A stretch of DNA of 64,000 bases from Monilinia fructicola (lineage: Eukaryota; Ascomycota; Leotiomycetes; Helotiales; Sclerotiniaceae). Below are positions 11,603-21,629 of this stretch, piece by piece. The DNA lies in contig VICG01000008.1 of NCBI GenBank assembly GCA_008692225.1, positions 2,196,001 through 2,260,000 on the forward strand, written 5' to 3'. The notes beneath the pieces were generated by a model, which worked only from the letters and a program-made list of their open reading frames with translations, ran no database searches and had not been told where the DNA came from. Within the stretch, counting starts at the first letter, position 1. Each line of letters starts with the position of its first letter. The position numbers were made by a program, and so were the translations under genes.

Positions 11603-13768
11603 TCACTCGTCATCATCGTCATCCTCGTAATCCTCCCTCAAAGAGGGGTCGAGGACCGCAAGGAAGGGCGCGTCAAGAGTGGCCATGAAGAACAGAGGGC
11701 CGGGGAGTGGGGTGGAGAAGTTGGGAAGGTCGTGGAGAGAGGGGTTGAGGTTGAGGTTGAGGAAGGGGTCGAAGGGGCGGAGGGGAGCAGCGGGAAACGG
11801 AGCACGGGGGGGCAGAGTCGGCAAAGCGGCTGCGGCAGCGGCAGCGACGGGAGCGGGGAGGTTGGCTGGCGGGGCTGCAGGAGGAGGGAGAACGGGAGCA
11901 GGAGGCGCGAGAGGCAAGGTGGCACCGGCGGGGGCAGAGGGAACGGCGGGGGCAGCGGCGATGGCAGCAATGAGTGCTTGACCTAAGGTCTGTTGTGGTT
12001 TTGTTAGTTGAGAACATTCGATTGTTGGTATTCGATTGGGACATTGATAATCAAATATTTGAAGCTCAGGGGTGCATGCATGTATTTGAAAGCTCGTGGA
12101 AATGGAGGAGGTTGAGGCAACGATCTGATATATTGGGATGGATAAGTCTCTAAAAGCTCAGCAATAATATGTAATGGATGTCCCAGCACCTGCCGGTTCG
12201 AATTCGGAGGATTTTCAAGTTCCAACTTATTCACATAGACGGCCAATTAATAACACTGCGAGTTCTGGAGGTGTGGCAGAAGTGGACGATGCTATCCGCC
12301 AAAAATGCGAAGATGGAATGATAGGCTTCTTGAAAGCCTTGAATGCCAGTCATGACACTCGAGGTAACAAGTCCACTACATCAAAGAAGTTGGTATTGGA
12401 ATCGGAGACAAGGGACGAAGAAGAGATCATTGTTATGTTTAGCATCTCAGTTCTGAAGCATCCATCATTGAGCTGAACTCTAATGAAGGAATTATGGAAC
12501 CAACCTCCAGTTCAGATGAGGGACCAATACCGCCAACAAATTTAGCAACATCCAGAGGACTGCATCAAAGTGGTTTAATGACTGATCAGGTCGAGAGAAT
12601 GTATGAAAGCTTTCCAAAAAAGGAGTGTTCTTTCGCGTAGTCACAAGACTACATCTGCGGAGAGAGCTTCGACAGTTATGAGAGAATACACCCCCGAAAC
12701 AATCGTTGGTGCCTTGACTATAGAAAGGGAGACTGCTGGATCCTTAGAGACCTTGAGCCCTGGGTAATTCGAAAGAACAATGGACCTTGCCAATATATGG
12801 ATCTTATGAATATTTCATTTCTCCAGCGCGTTATCAATCCGAGCCGCCATCCCTTCAATCTTTATCGCGCGCGGGACTGAAAGGCCAAGTATATCCCCCT
12901 TGGATCTACTGGATCAACATATACCTGTGCTCCTTTTGAATTCCAATCGTTCGGTTGTAGATGGTACATCGGCAGGCGAGGAAGAAGATGAGACCACTTG
13001 ATCGCATTGTGGGATGGCATGGTAATATCAAAGTCTTATCTTGGTAAATTGAAGAACCAAATCATGTTTTTCATTGGTATGAGCCATATAACACCCCAAG
13101 GATGAAAATGCATCTTTATCTTTATGTAGGTGATGCTTTCCAACTACACGTGAACAGTACAATGTAGGAATGGTTTCCTCCTTAGCTAGGTCATCCTTAA
13201 CCTTCTTCTTTTCTGGAGGCAAGATGAAGGTACGATGCATCGAAGATACAGTAAGCATGAGACTAACACGAAGCCATCATTCAAGCAACATCAACGAACA
13301 TCAACGAACATCAACCAAAAAAAACCAATAAAAACTTACGGCACTGGTAATATAAGTCCGACCCGGACTAATTCTCCCCATCTGGCCACGATCAGCAGCA
13401 GCAGCAACCCACTCCTTCAGCCCACCAATCAATTAGCCTCAACTTGTTCAAAAATCACACCAAACCCCCATACATACCGCAGTTGGCAAGATCCAATCCC
13501 CGCCCCTCACGCCCTCCAAAACCATCTTCGGGCTCCGCCGCATGCCATCCGCGAAGACCGGGACAGCCAGACCAGCAAACTTGCCTCTGCTGGCCTTGCT
13601 GTCCCAGTCGACTTTGGAGCGGTTATACCGCACCAGGAACTGGTCCACCGTCTCTTGTTGACGGGTGGAGGGGGCGTTGATGGTGGGGACGCCGGGGATG
13701 TAGAGGATGCCGGCGATGTGGTGGGGACCGTTTGGCCGGGTTGCGAAGGTGTAGGTCTGGGCGGACAT
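11603..13768 (-). CDS. unknown protein, family A/B member A, with an oversized intron
   Basis: Not a family I recognise. Exons are 13478-13768, 13340-13414 and 11603-11989, giving about 250 residues. Intron 1 is 63 nt (GTATGT...CTGAAG). Intron 2 runs 11990-13339 (GTAAGT, branch CAACTAAC, acceptor ACAG) and is about 1.35 kb. The N-terminal half matches gene B at 27739-28896: YIPGVPT, ETVDQFLVRY, then SPGRTYITSA against MPKGRQFITAE. After the shared intron position TLGQALI matches ALGLAFL. The C-terminus is GC-rich, Pro/Ala-rich and ends in acidic EDYEDDDDDE. No signal peptide or membrane segment is visible. The large intron contains a separate plus-strand gene at 12174-13001. The exon 2/3 join is inferred from the paralogue and from phase (0/0). 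Confidence 0.6.
12174..13001 (+). CDS. unknown gene nested antisense in intron 2 of the family A gene
   Basis: Protein-like plus-strand sequence assembles into about 255 residues: MDVPAPAGSNSEDFQVP at the start, then Ser/Thr-rich sequence, STVMREYTPETIVGAL, and the end NRSVVDGTSAGEEEDETT. An intron at 12764-12826 (GTAATT...CTCCAG) joins SPG to ALSIRAAIPSIF in frame. The frame is broken twice, near TT 12451-12452 (one base short) and at A6 12616-12621 (one base extra), and the two shifts cancel. No known domain was recognised. It could be a young gene with sequencing errors or a decaying one. Coding nature is inferred only from composition and from how the frames fit together. Confidence 0.4.
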
Positions 13769-14950
13769 TTTTCTTTGTGCTAGAGCGGGAGAGGTGATGT
13801 TAGTAAGATGTTGGGTTGTGAAGGGCGGAGCGAAAATTGTGCGGGGAGGGCATTGCGGTGCATGGTTTGTTCATGTGTGCTTTTGAGAACTGGATGCTTT
13901 TGAGTTTTTTGAACTCGTGGTACAAATAAATTAAAATATATAACCAGAGACAACCCAAAAAAAAAACGAATGTAAGTTGCGAGCCCTGAAGATCTCATAA
14001 GTTCATCCAACAACCACTCGGCTAATTAAAGGAGTTGATTGGAAAACATAACACAACAACTCTTAACATTCAACCACCAAAACCTTTAATGTCAACAGTA
14101 AATCACCATGTAGATAAACTGTTAAATATACATCTTATAACGGCATACAAGAGTCTTTGATTCATCACCGCTTAAACCAACAATCAAACACATCCTCACG
14201 TCCAAGGACAGACAGACGGACGTTCACATTTGTTATTGGCAATGGAACCGTGAATTTTCCCCCGTCGATGCAGCAACCAAACCAGCCCATCCCCAAAATT
14301 CACAAAGTGGAGGCCACAAAGAGCACAAAAGCGAACGAAAGAAAGAAAGTGAATAAGCATACCAAAGTGAATTTCGAGGGAAGCAACAAGAGTACAATTT
14401 CCCAAGATTCAAAGATTCAAAAATTGCAATGCCGTGTAAGTCAAGGAGGGACTGTAAGTAAGATGGCGGCGAGAGTTTCGATTGTGCGTGGGATGCCCTT
14501 GTGCGGGATTCGCCGTTACCTACCTACCTACCCACCGACCTGTTTTGACATTGAGGTGTGAGCATTTGAACTTCACTTTCACTTTGCAGAGTCTTCGGAT
14601 GTAAGTTGATGGGGGATTTGTAGAGTGAATTCACCCATCTGAATCTACAATAACACAATCGCTAGAATCTTCACAAGCTCACCGATCTTGCAAGCTTATT
14701 CTCTCATCATCCAGCTCCAGGGTATCCATCGTCCATCACTCTAGACCAGTAGACTGGATCTGCAACCCTTCAATATTCAAAACGTTATATCCTATTGAAA
14801 ACGATTAATTTCTGGCAATGAGTTGAGTGTTGCCAGTGAGCTGACCCTTTCAAATAGGTTTATGATATATATATATATATCCAATTTAGATTAACAAGAA
14901 GCTCTTCTTGTCGGACTGCAGTCTAAATTATCGAAAAGTCTGACTTGATC
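13769..14950. other. intergenic, no supported gene
   Basis: Spacer between the family A gene start and the MATE gene stop. A 134-codon plus-strand frame (14157-14561) is Lys/Ser/Thr-rich and unlike a real protein. A CTAC-type stretch (14519-14530) and an AT run (14863-14880) are present. Confidence 0.5.
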
Positions 14951-16556
14951 TCACGAATTTATCCCACCAACTCCCGCCTCGACTCTCTCTCCCGTCTCCA
15001 TCCTCCCAAACGCTTTCTTAACTTCGTTTTCCCAATCACTCAAAGCAACGATGCCCCATTCCAACGCACCCACAATATAAAGCGCAATACACTGACCCAC
15101 CCATAACCCACCGAGTCCCCATCCATGAAATGCCAACCAGATGCCCAATGGCAAGGCACCGCAATAATAACTTACAAAATTGACTGCCGCCCCAACATGC
15201 TGTCTACCCATCCCCCTCAAGCTACCTCCACAACTTCCATTTAATCCATCAGCTATCTGGAAGAAAGCTACATATGGCATGACTTCCGCCGTCAATCTAA
15301 TTACGCTCAAGTCATCATTAAAAATCCTCGCATAGAAATTCTTTACACCCATAAGGATAATCAAAACTAACAGTCCCATAAACATACTTAACCAAGCCGC
15401 CACATTTGCTGCTCTGGCCGCCCCCTTCGCATTTCTCGCTCCTAACAAATTTCCAACTCGTGAACTGGTTGCTACACCGATACCAAAGGGAATTGTATTC
15501 ATGACTTGATCTGTTGTCATGATCACGCTTTGAGCAGCTAATGGAATCGTGCCTAATCTACCGGCAGCTAAAGCAACGATTTCAAATGCCCACCATTCGG
15601 TACCGACATGGATGAATCCGAGAAGAGCAAGGCGGGAGAATGTTCCGAGGTTGTGGAGAGATTTTGTGGTGAAACCTCCCCAGCATTGATGCCCGGTTAT
15701 GAAACGAGAGTAGAATACTAGGAGGAGGAAGGAAAGCCAGTAGGAGAAACCGGTTGCTAAAGGGGCGCCGATAAGACCAAAATTGAAGGTGTGAATGAAG
15801 AGATAGTTGAGACCAGCGGAGATGGGTGAGGTGATTAGAAGGACATATGTACCTGGGCGCATGATTTCTGCACAGGAGAATTAAAACGTATTAGATAGAC
15901 GAAACCAAAAGAGTCGGCATACCTTGTGCTTGCAAATACTTTTTCATGGCTTCAAAATAAATATATCCCAATCCACCGGGGATCAATGCCGTTAAAAACC
16001 TAGCACTATCCACACAGATATATTCTTCCTGTCCTAACAGCCGAAACAACGGAGCAGAAAATGCCCATAATATAGCAACTGGTATATAGAAAGTCGTTAA
16101 AACAAAAAAACCCCGCTGTAGTAATATTCCCAAGTCGTGTGGATTCTTGCTTCCAGTAAATGACGATGATGCCAGTGTGTCCAAAGCAGTAGTTCCACCA
16201 AGAGCAATAAGCCATGCTGTGGACATGGCAAACATATAACTGAAAGCGGCAGTCGCCAAAGCTTCAGGACTTAGTCGACCGACTATCAAGACAGATATCG
16301 TTTGAAGGGAATTCTGCAATGCATATGCGAGGATGACAGGAATGGAACCACGTAACAATAGGAGGAATTCGAGCAGCCATCTTGTGGCGGGGGTTGTATC
16401 ATCGTCTTGAATTTCGTATGTCTCTCCTTCATCATCGATAGCATGAGTGACAAGAGGAGAATGTTCATTTGTAGTGGTCGATTTTGCTAAGGTATCAGTT
16501 GAACCTTGGAAGATCTTTGAAAGCCATGAAAACTTGGAATCATTTTGGCCATCCAT
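14951..16556 (-). CDS. MATE family efflux transporter
   Basis: Multidrug and toxin extrusion protein, expected to export organic cations or toxins by H+ or Na+ antiport across the plasma or vacuolar membrane. Exon 1 is 15923-16556, the intron 15868-15922 (55 nt), exon 2 is 14951-15867, giving about 516 residues. A polar N-terminal tail of about 60 residues precedes many hydrophobic helices. MATE-like features include GRLSPEALATAAFSYMFA in helix 2 and, in the second half, AAQSVIMTTDQVMNTIPFG followed by GVATSSRVGNLLGA, the classic conserved region. The C-terminus is short and polar. The frame is intact and both splice sites are canonical. Substrate cannot be deduced. Confidence 0.92.
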
Positions 16557-17847
16557 AGTCTATATACACTGAGCTCAGCATCAACGCATCAACGTATCAA
16601 TACAGATATGAAATGAATGGAGGTAGAATACTCTTGGTTCATTCAATGAACGAAGACAAATGTGTATGTATACTGAGGTAGAACTTGTCTTCCGAATCTC
16701 ATTACTTATCTGATGTGAGAAATAGGATTGCCAGTGAGCACAAATGATATCAAGATCACAACTGATCGAGATAGATACAATTGCATAACATTGGGGTACA
16801 AAGGTAAGCCAAAAAGAACGCGCATTGTAATCAACTCAGGAAATCACCAAGGTACATGACCAACCAATTGACAGATAATTGGATGTAAAAAACCCGGCAT
16901 CTATCAAAACCATCAATCAACAGGTTTGTCAATGGTTGCAAGTAAGAGATATGGGAGTAATGAAACACTGGAGCGGGAGTTTGCCTGGCTGAGGGCTTCT
17001 TGCAGCTAAATTCGACGCCAAAATGCATAAGGAAGCTCGACAAACAGCATTGAGACATGATATACACTCATTCATAGGTAGATAAAAGGAAATCAAGGTA
17101 ATCTGTTGGCTGATGAGAAGACCAAAAGAAAATCGAGTGTCGAATGAGTTGAAGAATTCTTATCTGTAGAGAGGATTGTCATCGTTATCTTGTCGCTTCT
17201 CGTAATAGCTTCATCATACTTTTGCACGTGATGAATTGCCGGTTACGTATTGGAAATGTTTCCGATGACTTTGTGCATTGACACATACCGAGGGAATTAT
17301 ATCACAGATCGTATCAGTTTCTCTGATAAGTTGGTTGCATTGAATCTGCTGAGTCTCAAAGATCATTAGATGAAGATATTTGCTGTGAAAACCTCCGGAC
17401 GTATATTTACATATTGATTGCATTTCCGGCGACCAGTTACAATGGTACTTGGATACAACATCCCCGGGATCCACCATTGTTATCAATATCAACACCAATC
17501 AATACTCCGGTCCAATTAGATCTCATGTGTTGTCATTGAACGAGTACCGATAGGATCACTGCATGAACAATTGATGGATTCAATCACAACATCAATCTTC
17601 TCCCACATCGAGGGAATAGAAGTAAAGAATGGTCATTTCATTGGCACATTGATTCATGTAACATTGTACAAAATGTTACTTCATCTGACTTGTATAGCCC
17701 CGAGGAAAGATTCCCCGCTTCAGCCCCCAAGTTTTTTTTAACCTTATCTTTTTAATCTGGGGTAGAACTAGCTCCACCCCTGGTTTCCATCCAAAGATTC
17801 CCTGAAGAAAATAGTAAAGTGTTTGTTGGGTACAGTATTCCCTGATC
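16557..17847. other. intergenic, promoter side of the MATE gene
   Basis: Contains the 5' flank of the MATE gene and the 3' flank of the Egh16-like gene. No frame with convincing protein character and no repeat of note. Confidence 0.5.
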
Positions 17848-18738
17848 TTAGACAGAAAACTTCACGGCCTTGAGATTTCTTTTAGTGGCAGCTGTTGTAT
17901 TTGTGCCAGTAGACTGCTGAACAGCGACACATCCACCGAAAGGTCCAGCCTTTGATGGGTTTACAATCTTGACCATACAGACGTTAGATTGACCTGCTAC
18001 CGTGCCGGTGCAAGTTATTCCTGCTGGAATGGCTACACTGAAAGGCTTTTCAATTGATTAGTATATATCGAAGAAGATGATCACTAGAAACAAGAGACTC
18101 ACATAATCCTCATTGATATTGGTAGCTCTCTTCATTAATCCGAGGCTGCTTAAAACTCGTTCCCATCTCTTTTGCTTACTCTTCCGAATCTTGCCCTTTT
18201 TGCCTGGAATTTGGGTAGTAACGACAGCCTTGACAGATTTGGAAAAGTCTCCCTTTCCAGTAGTGTCCACCATTGCTCTAAGAGGCTTTGCAAGATGTTA
18301 GTAGTTGTGGCTTTCGCGGCGAAATTGAGAGAATACATACACCTGCGCCATCGGAAGTTACAATGTGAAAAGTACCCGAGATAGAAGCATTGCCGATACT
18401 AATTTGTGGAAGCGTGCCTCCTGAAAGAGCCATTGACTTAGCGACACCGGTCTCTGCTTTGTTTGTCCCCGCAGCCTATAAAACGTTGATCAAAAGTCGA
18501 CGTATATGGTGGTTGTAAGGTTTACCTGGGTTTGTCCACAGTTATTTCTGCCAATGTTGAAAACAGTGGTATCAAGCTCTGTCTCGGAGTTTGGCCCAGC
18601 ACCTGGAACAACAGCTCCTTTGATACCCAAGGCAGTACCGTTGCCACCAAGATCTCCGGTAACGATGGCGATTTTTCCATGGGCTGTCACAAGAGGGCTA
18701 AGTACAAGGAGACCAACGAGAATAGATTGAGTGTACAT
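17848..18738 (-). CDS. Egh16-like (GAS/egh16H family) secreted protein
   Basis: Member of the Egh16-like virulence-factor family (barley powdery mildew Egh16H, Magnaporthe GAS1/GAS2), secreted proteins linked to appressorium penetration. Four exons: 18526-18738, 18341-18475, 18103-18285 and 17848-18045, with introns of 50-57 nt, giving 242 residues. Signal peptide residues 1-19 (ending VTAHG), then the hallmark start HGKIAIVTGDLGGNGTALGI and a Cys-containing FNIGRNNCGQTQ. SDGAGPLRAMVDTTGKGDF is the conserved central motif. The C-terminal part has VAIPAGITCTGTVAGQSNVC and PFGGCVAVQQ. An unusually basic segment (about residues 142-170, KKGKIRKSKQKRWERVL) sits where the family usually has a neutral linker. 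The donor of exon 2 was set at GTATGT, which keeps phase and gives DGAGPL. Confidence 0.88.
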
Positions 18739-20819
18739 AATTAATATGTATGTATAAAAAGTATTAATAATTTTCAGGCCAAAAAAAAATCTTGTTCTTA
18801 TTTATGCATTAAAGTTCAATAAACCAATGAAAGTATGAAGTTGAAGAGACACAGCCTGCTGTATTGAGAAGATAGAACGAATGAGCTAAATGATAAGCAG
18901 AATCGAGGGAGACTTCCCTGATCTTATACAAAGTCCAAATATAGGTGACAGCGGCAAGAGAGTCCTTACCATCATTGTCGATACAAGATTGCAACTTTCT
19001 AGGCATACATCCTCATTACACTAGCGATAGGTGTATTGTGAGCGGGGGCTGATCTGAAAGTCGGAGTTTGGACTAAGCGTTAAAAGAAGCGCTAAAAGAA
19101 GCATGGCCTTTGACAGAAATATCTTTGCTATATGAAAGGTTGATCTTCATCCACAAAACGAGCAGAACTCAGCTCATTTTGAGACTGTAACTCTTCTGAT
19201 TTGAGAAAATTCTGTAATTATAGAGCCTCTGCAGTTCTGCGCTAACAGCTGGAGAGCGGTGTTGTTTGGTCCCTGGCTTCGAGGTCAAACTTTCGAGACA
19301 CGAGACAAACGAAACCGGATGAGATATATATTGAATAACAAGAAATCAAATTCAAGGTTCGGGTATCCAGTCAATTTTTGAGATCTCGACATCTAGCTTT
19401 ATAATATGCTTCCAAAAATAGATGAACATATATGGTCAAGCCTTTTAGTTTGTCTCAGGCGTGAAGAATACACCTAAATTGGACACACGTCAGTCCATCA
19501 AAATAAAGTCAATTTTCATCTCATATTCTTGCTAGATGATGAACAGCCACATGATCTTTATATCATGATACTTTCTGAAACATTTAGGGTTTGAGGAAAC
19601 GACAGACGATGACGGAGAAAAGATCCCCGCCAGGATGACGGAAAAACCTGCATTTCGAGACAACTAGAATAAATCCACAAACTCCGAAGATTATAGAATT
19701 GTATCGGATATAGTTTTCAGGATGCAAAACAACCCTTCGTAGCAGTAAATTCAGATTCCAGTCGAGCTTTGAATGTAAACGTGATACTTGGCAGTGGACT
19801 AGATATATCGAAATACCCGCTGAGAAATAGACATGTTCGCAGGGCTCGGCACATATACCCGAGTAAACAAAACTCTGGACAAAATTCCCACCAATAAAAC
19901 GAGATAGAGACACGCGAAACAAATCGAGAAAAGCTGTTGGGGCCTCATCTATTTACGCTTCAGATCGTCTCCACTAGATCTTCAGGAGCGTCAAAATGCA
20001 AGTTCAGTTGAGTACTAGTGTAAAGGCAGTCGAAATTCTGCCACTGTCACCGTCTTGGCGATAGATGACTTTGCCGAGAATGTGATGTTGCATGAAGTGA
20101 ACAAACAAAATGACTTTCAATTCTGAATGCACGTTTGCAGACATATCTTTTGACAGCTCTCAAATCAAAGGGGATTTGTGTTACACTAGACTAGATCAGC
20201 CAAAATATACCGGCTCATAGTGAGACAGAAATGAAATCGCTCCATACTAGATAAGCAGGACAGTTTGAGCAGATTGCTGTTTTATATTTCTTTTCTCTTA
20301 TGTACACTTGTAGAGTAGGTGGTTTGATTCGTTTGTAGCTTTAGCATGTCAGTTATCTTCTTATGCATAGAAATGGACAGCAAGAGAAAAGAATGGAAGT
20401 GATGATGAATGGTAAGTTATTGCGATTATGATATAGATGATGATTGTCTTGAGAAAAAGCAATAAAACAAGAAGGAGAAAATGCTGAAGTGCGATTGACT
20501 TGACTGATACCTCGGCTCGGCTGTAGTACTAGGCAAGTCCACGGGTTATGGCGATTGTCAGATTCCACCCGAAACGTCGACAAACGAAATAGGGAGGTTA
20601 AATAAACCGAGCCGAGAATCACTGGTAATCCTTTATGGTAAACATCACATAGTTCAGTCAATCAACTCCTCGTGAATGCCCGTGATTGAATCAAAACATA
20701 ACTATCAATATTAGGAACACTCACTGCCTCACTTAAATATCCCATCCACGTTGATTTATTGTTGGTGGATATCTTCGAACTTCCTTCTCTGCAAAAGAAA
20801 CCTCTGCAAACGAAATGCG
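18739..20819. other. intergenic, no supported gene
   Basis: Contains the 5' flanks of the Egh16-like gene and of the 2EXR gene. A 112-codon minus-strand frame (19584-19922) has no supporting features. No RNA gene or mobile element seen. Confidence 0.5.
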
Positions 20820-21629
20820 ATGGCTACCTTGAAAACCTCGATGGATTCTTCGAAGGTACTTGTGCTCTCAACCTTCACAAAATTCCCTCTTTTGGCGAAG
20901 GAGATACAGCTTGAAATATGGTACCATGCACTTCCCGAAGGGCAATTTGTCTATCGCAACGCTAGATTTTTATATCCTCCGCCAAAACCTCACGCCTTGT
21001 ACTATGCGAGCGTCGATTCTCGGGGAGTATATCTCAAGAACTACAAAAACATCAATATTCATGATACGACTTGTCGCTATTATGCGAGGGAGAAAGAAGC
21101 CCCTTTGTTCTTCAACTCGATGAAAGATACGATTGTCAACACTATTGAGCAACGTTCGCACAATAATCATTGTTTACTCGGAAGCTTTTCCATTTGTTGC
21201 CACGCGAAGCAGACAACTTCCGTTGAGTTTCATCACGTCGCTGTGATTGCCGATCAACTTTGCTATCGTAGCTGGTCCGCAGACTACCGCATTGATGCTT
21301 TGGTGCACGATTTCAATGCTTCGAAACGCATCTCAATCTATGAATCATTCCTCAACAACCACCCGGCGATTGAGACACTCAGGTTTGTGGTTGGATGTGA
21401 GACTGTCAGGCAGACAGCTGCGTTGTTTCCTGAAATGAGTTTGGTAGAGGCATTAAGGGGATCTGGGAGAACCGATCAAGCAGGCTTGAAGTATCTAAAA
21501 GAAAATTTTATTGAACCTACGGTTGAGCATATACGTGATGGGTTTGCGGAATGGAAATCAAGATATCCTGATGTGAAGATTCCACGCATACAAATAGTGT
21601 TCCCCACGAGTATCGCAAAGACAACCTAG
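20820..21629 (+). CDS. 2EXR-domain protein of unknown function
   Basis: Single-exon gene of 269 residues. The N-terminal FTKFPLLAKEIQLEIWYHAL is the diagnostic beginning of the fungal 2EXR domain, an expanded, poorly characterised family in filamentous ascomycetes. It is followed by the usual positions for a lone beta strand and for VDSRGVYLKNYK, which matches the family's 'N.ESR..vLk.Y' segment. The C-terminal half is mixed helical and ends at 21627-21629. An in-frame ATG at 20751 would add 23 Cys/Trp-rich residues unlike the family, so the start at 20820 is preferred. Expression control and partner are unknown. Confidence 0.75.
   Translation: MATLKTSMDSSKVLVLSTFTKFPLLAKEIQLEIWYHALPEGQFVYRNARFLYPPPKPHALYYASVDSRGVYLKNYKNINIHDTTCRYYAREKEAPLFFNSMKDTIVNTIEQRSHNNHCLLGSFSICCHAKQTTSVEFHHVAVIADQLCYRSWSADYRIDALVHDFNASKRISIYESFLNNHPAIETLRFVVGCETVRQTAALFPEMSLVEALRGSGRTDQAGLKYLKENFIEPTVEHIRDGFAEWKSRYPDVKIPRIQIVFPTSIAKTT

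Noticed and set aside
12187..12205. GGTTCGAATTC as a tRNA B-box
   Set aside because: No matching A-box or cloverleaf stems around it, and it lies in protein-like sequence.
12004..12246. Minus-strand 80-codon frame as a missing exon of family A gene
   Set aside because: It does not resemble any exon of paralogue B and lacks fitting splice sites.
14157..14561. 134-codon plus-strand frame
   Set aside because: Low-complexity Lys/Ser/Thr/Gln composition, ends in repeat-like sequence, no supporting feature.
19584..19922. 112-codon minus-strand frame
   Set aside because: No domain, no splice or promoter context; likely chance.
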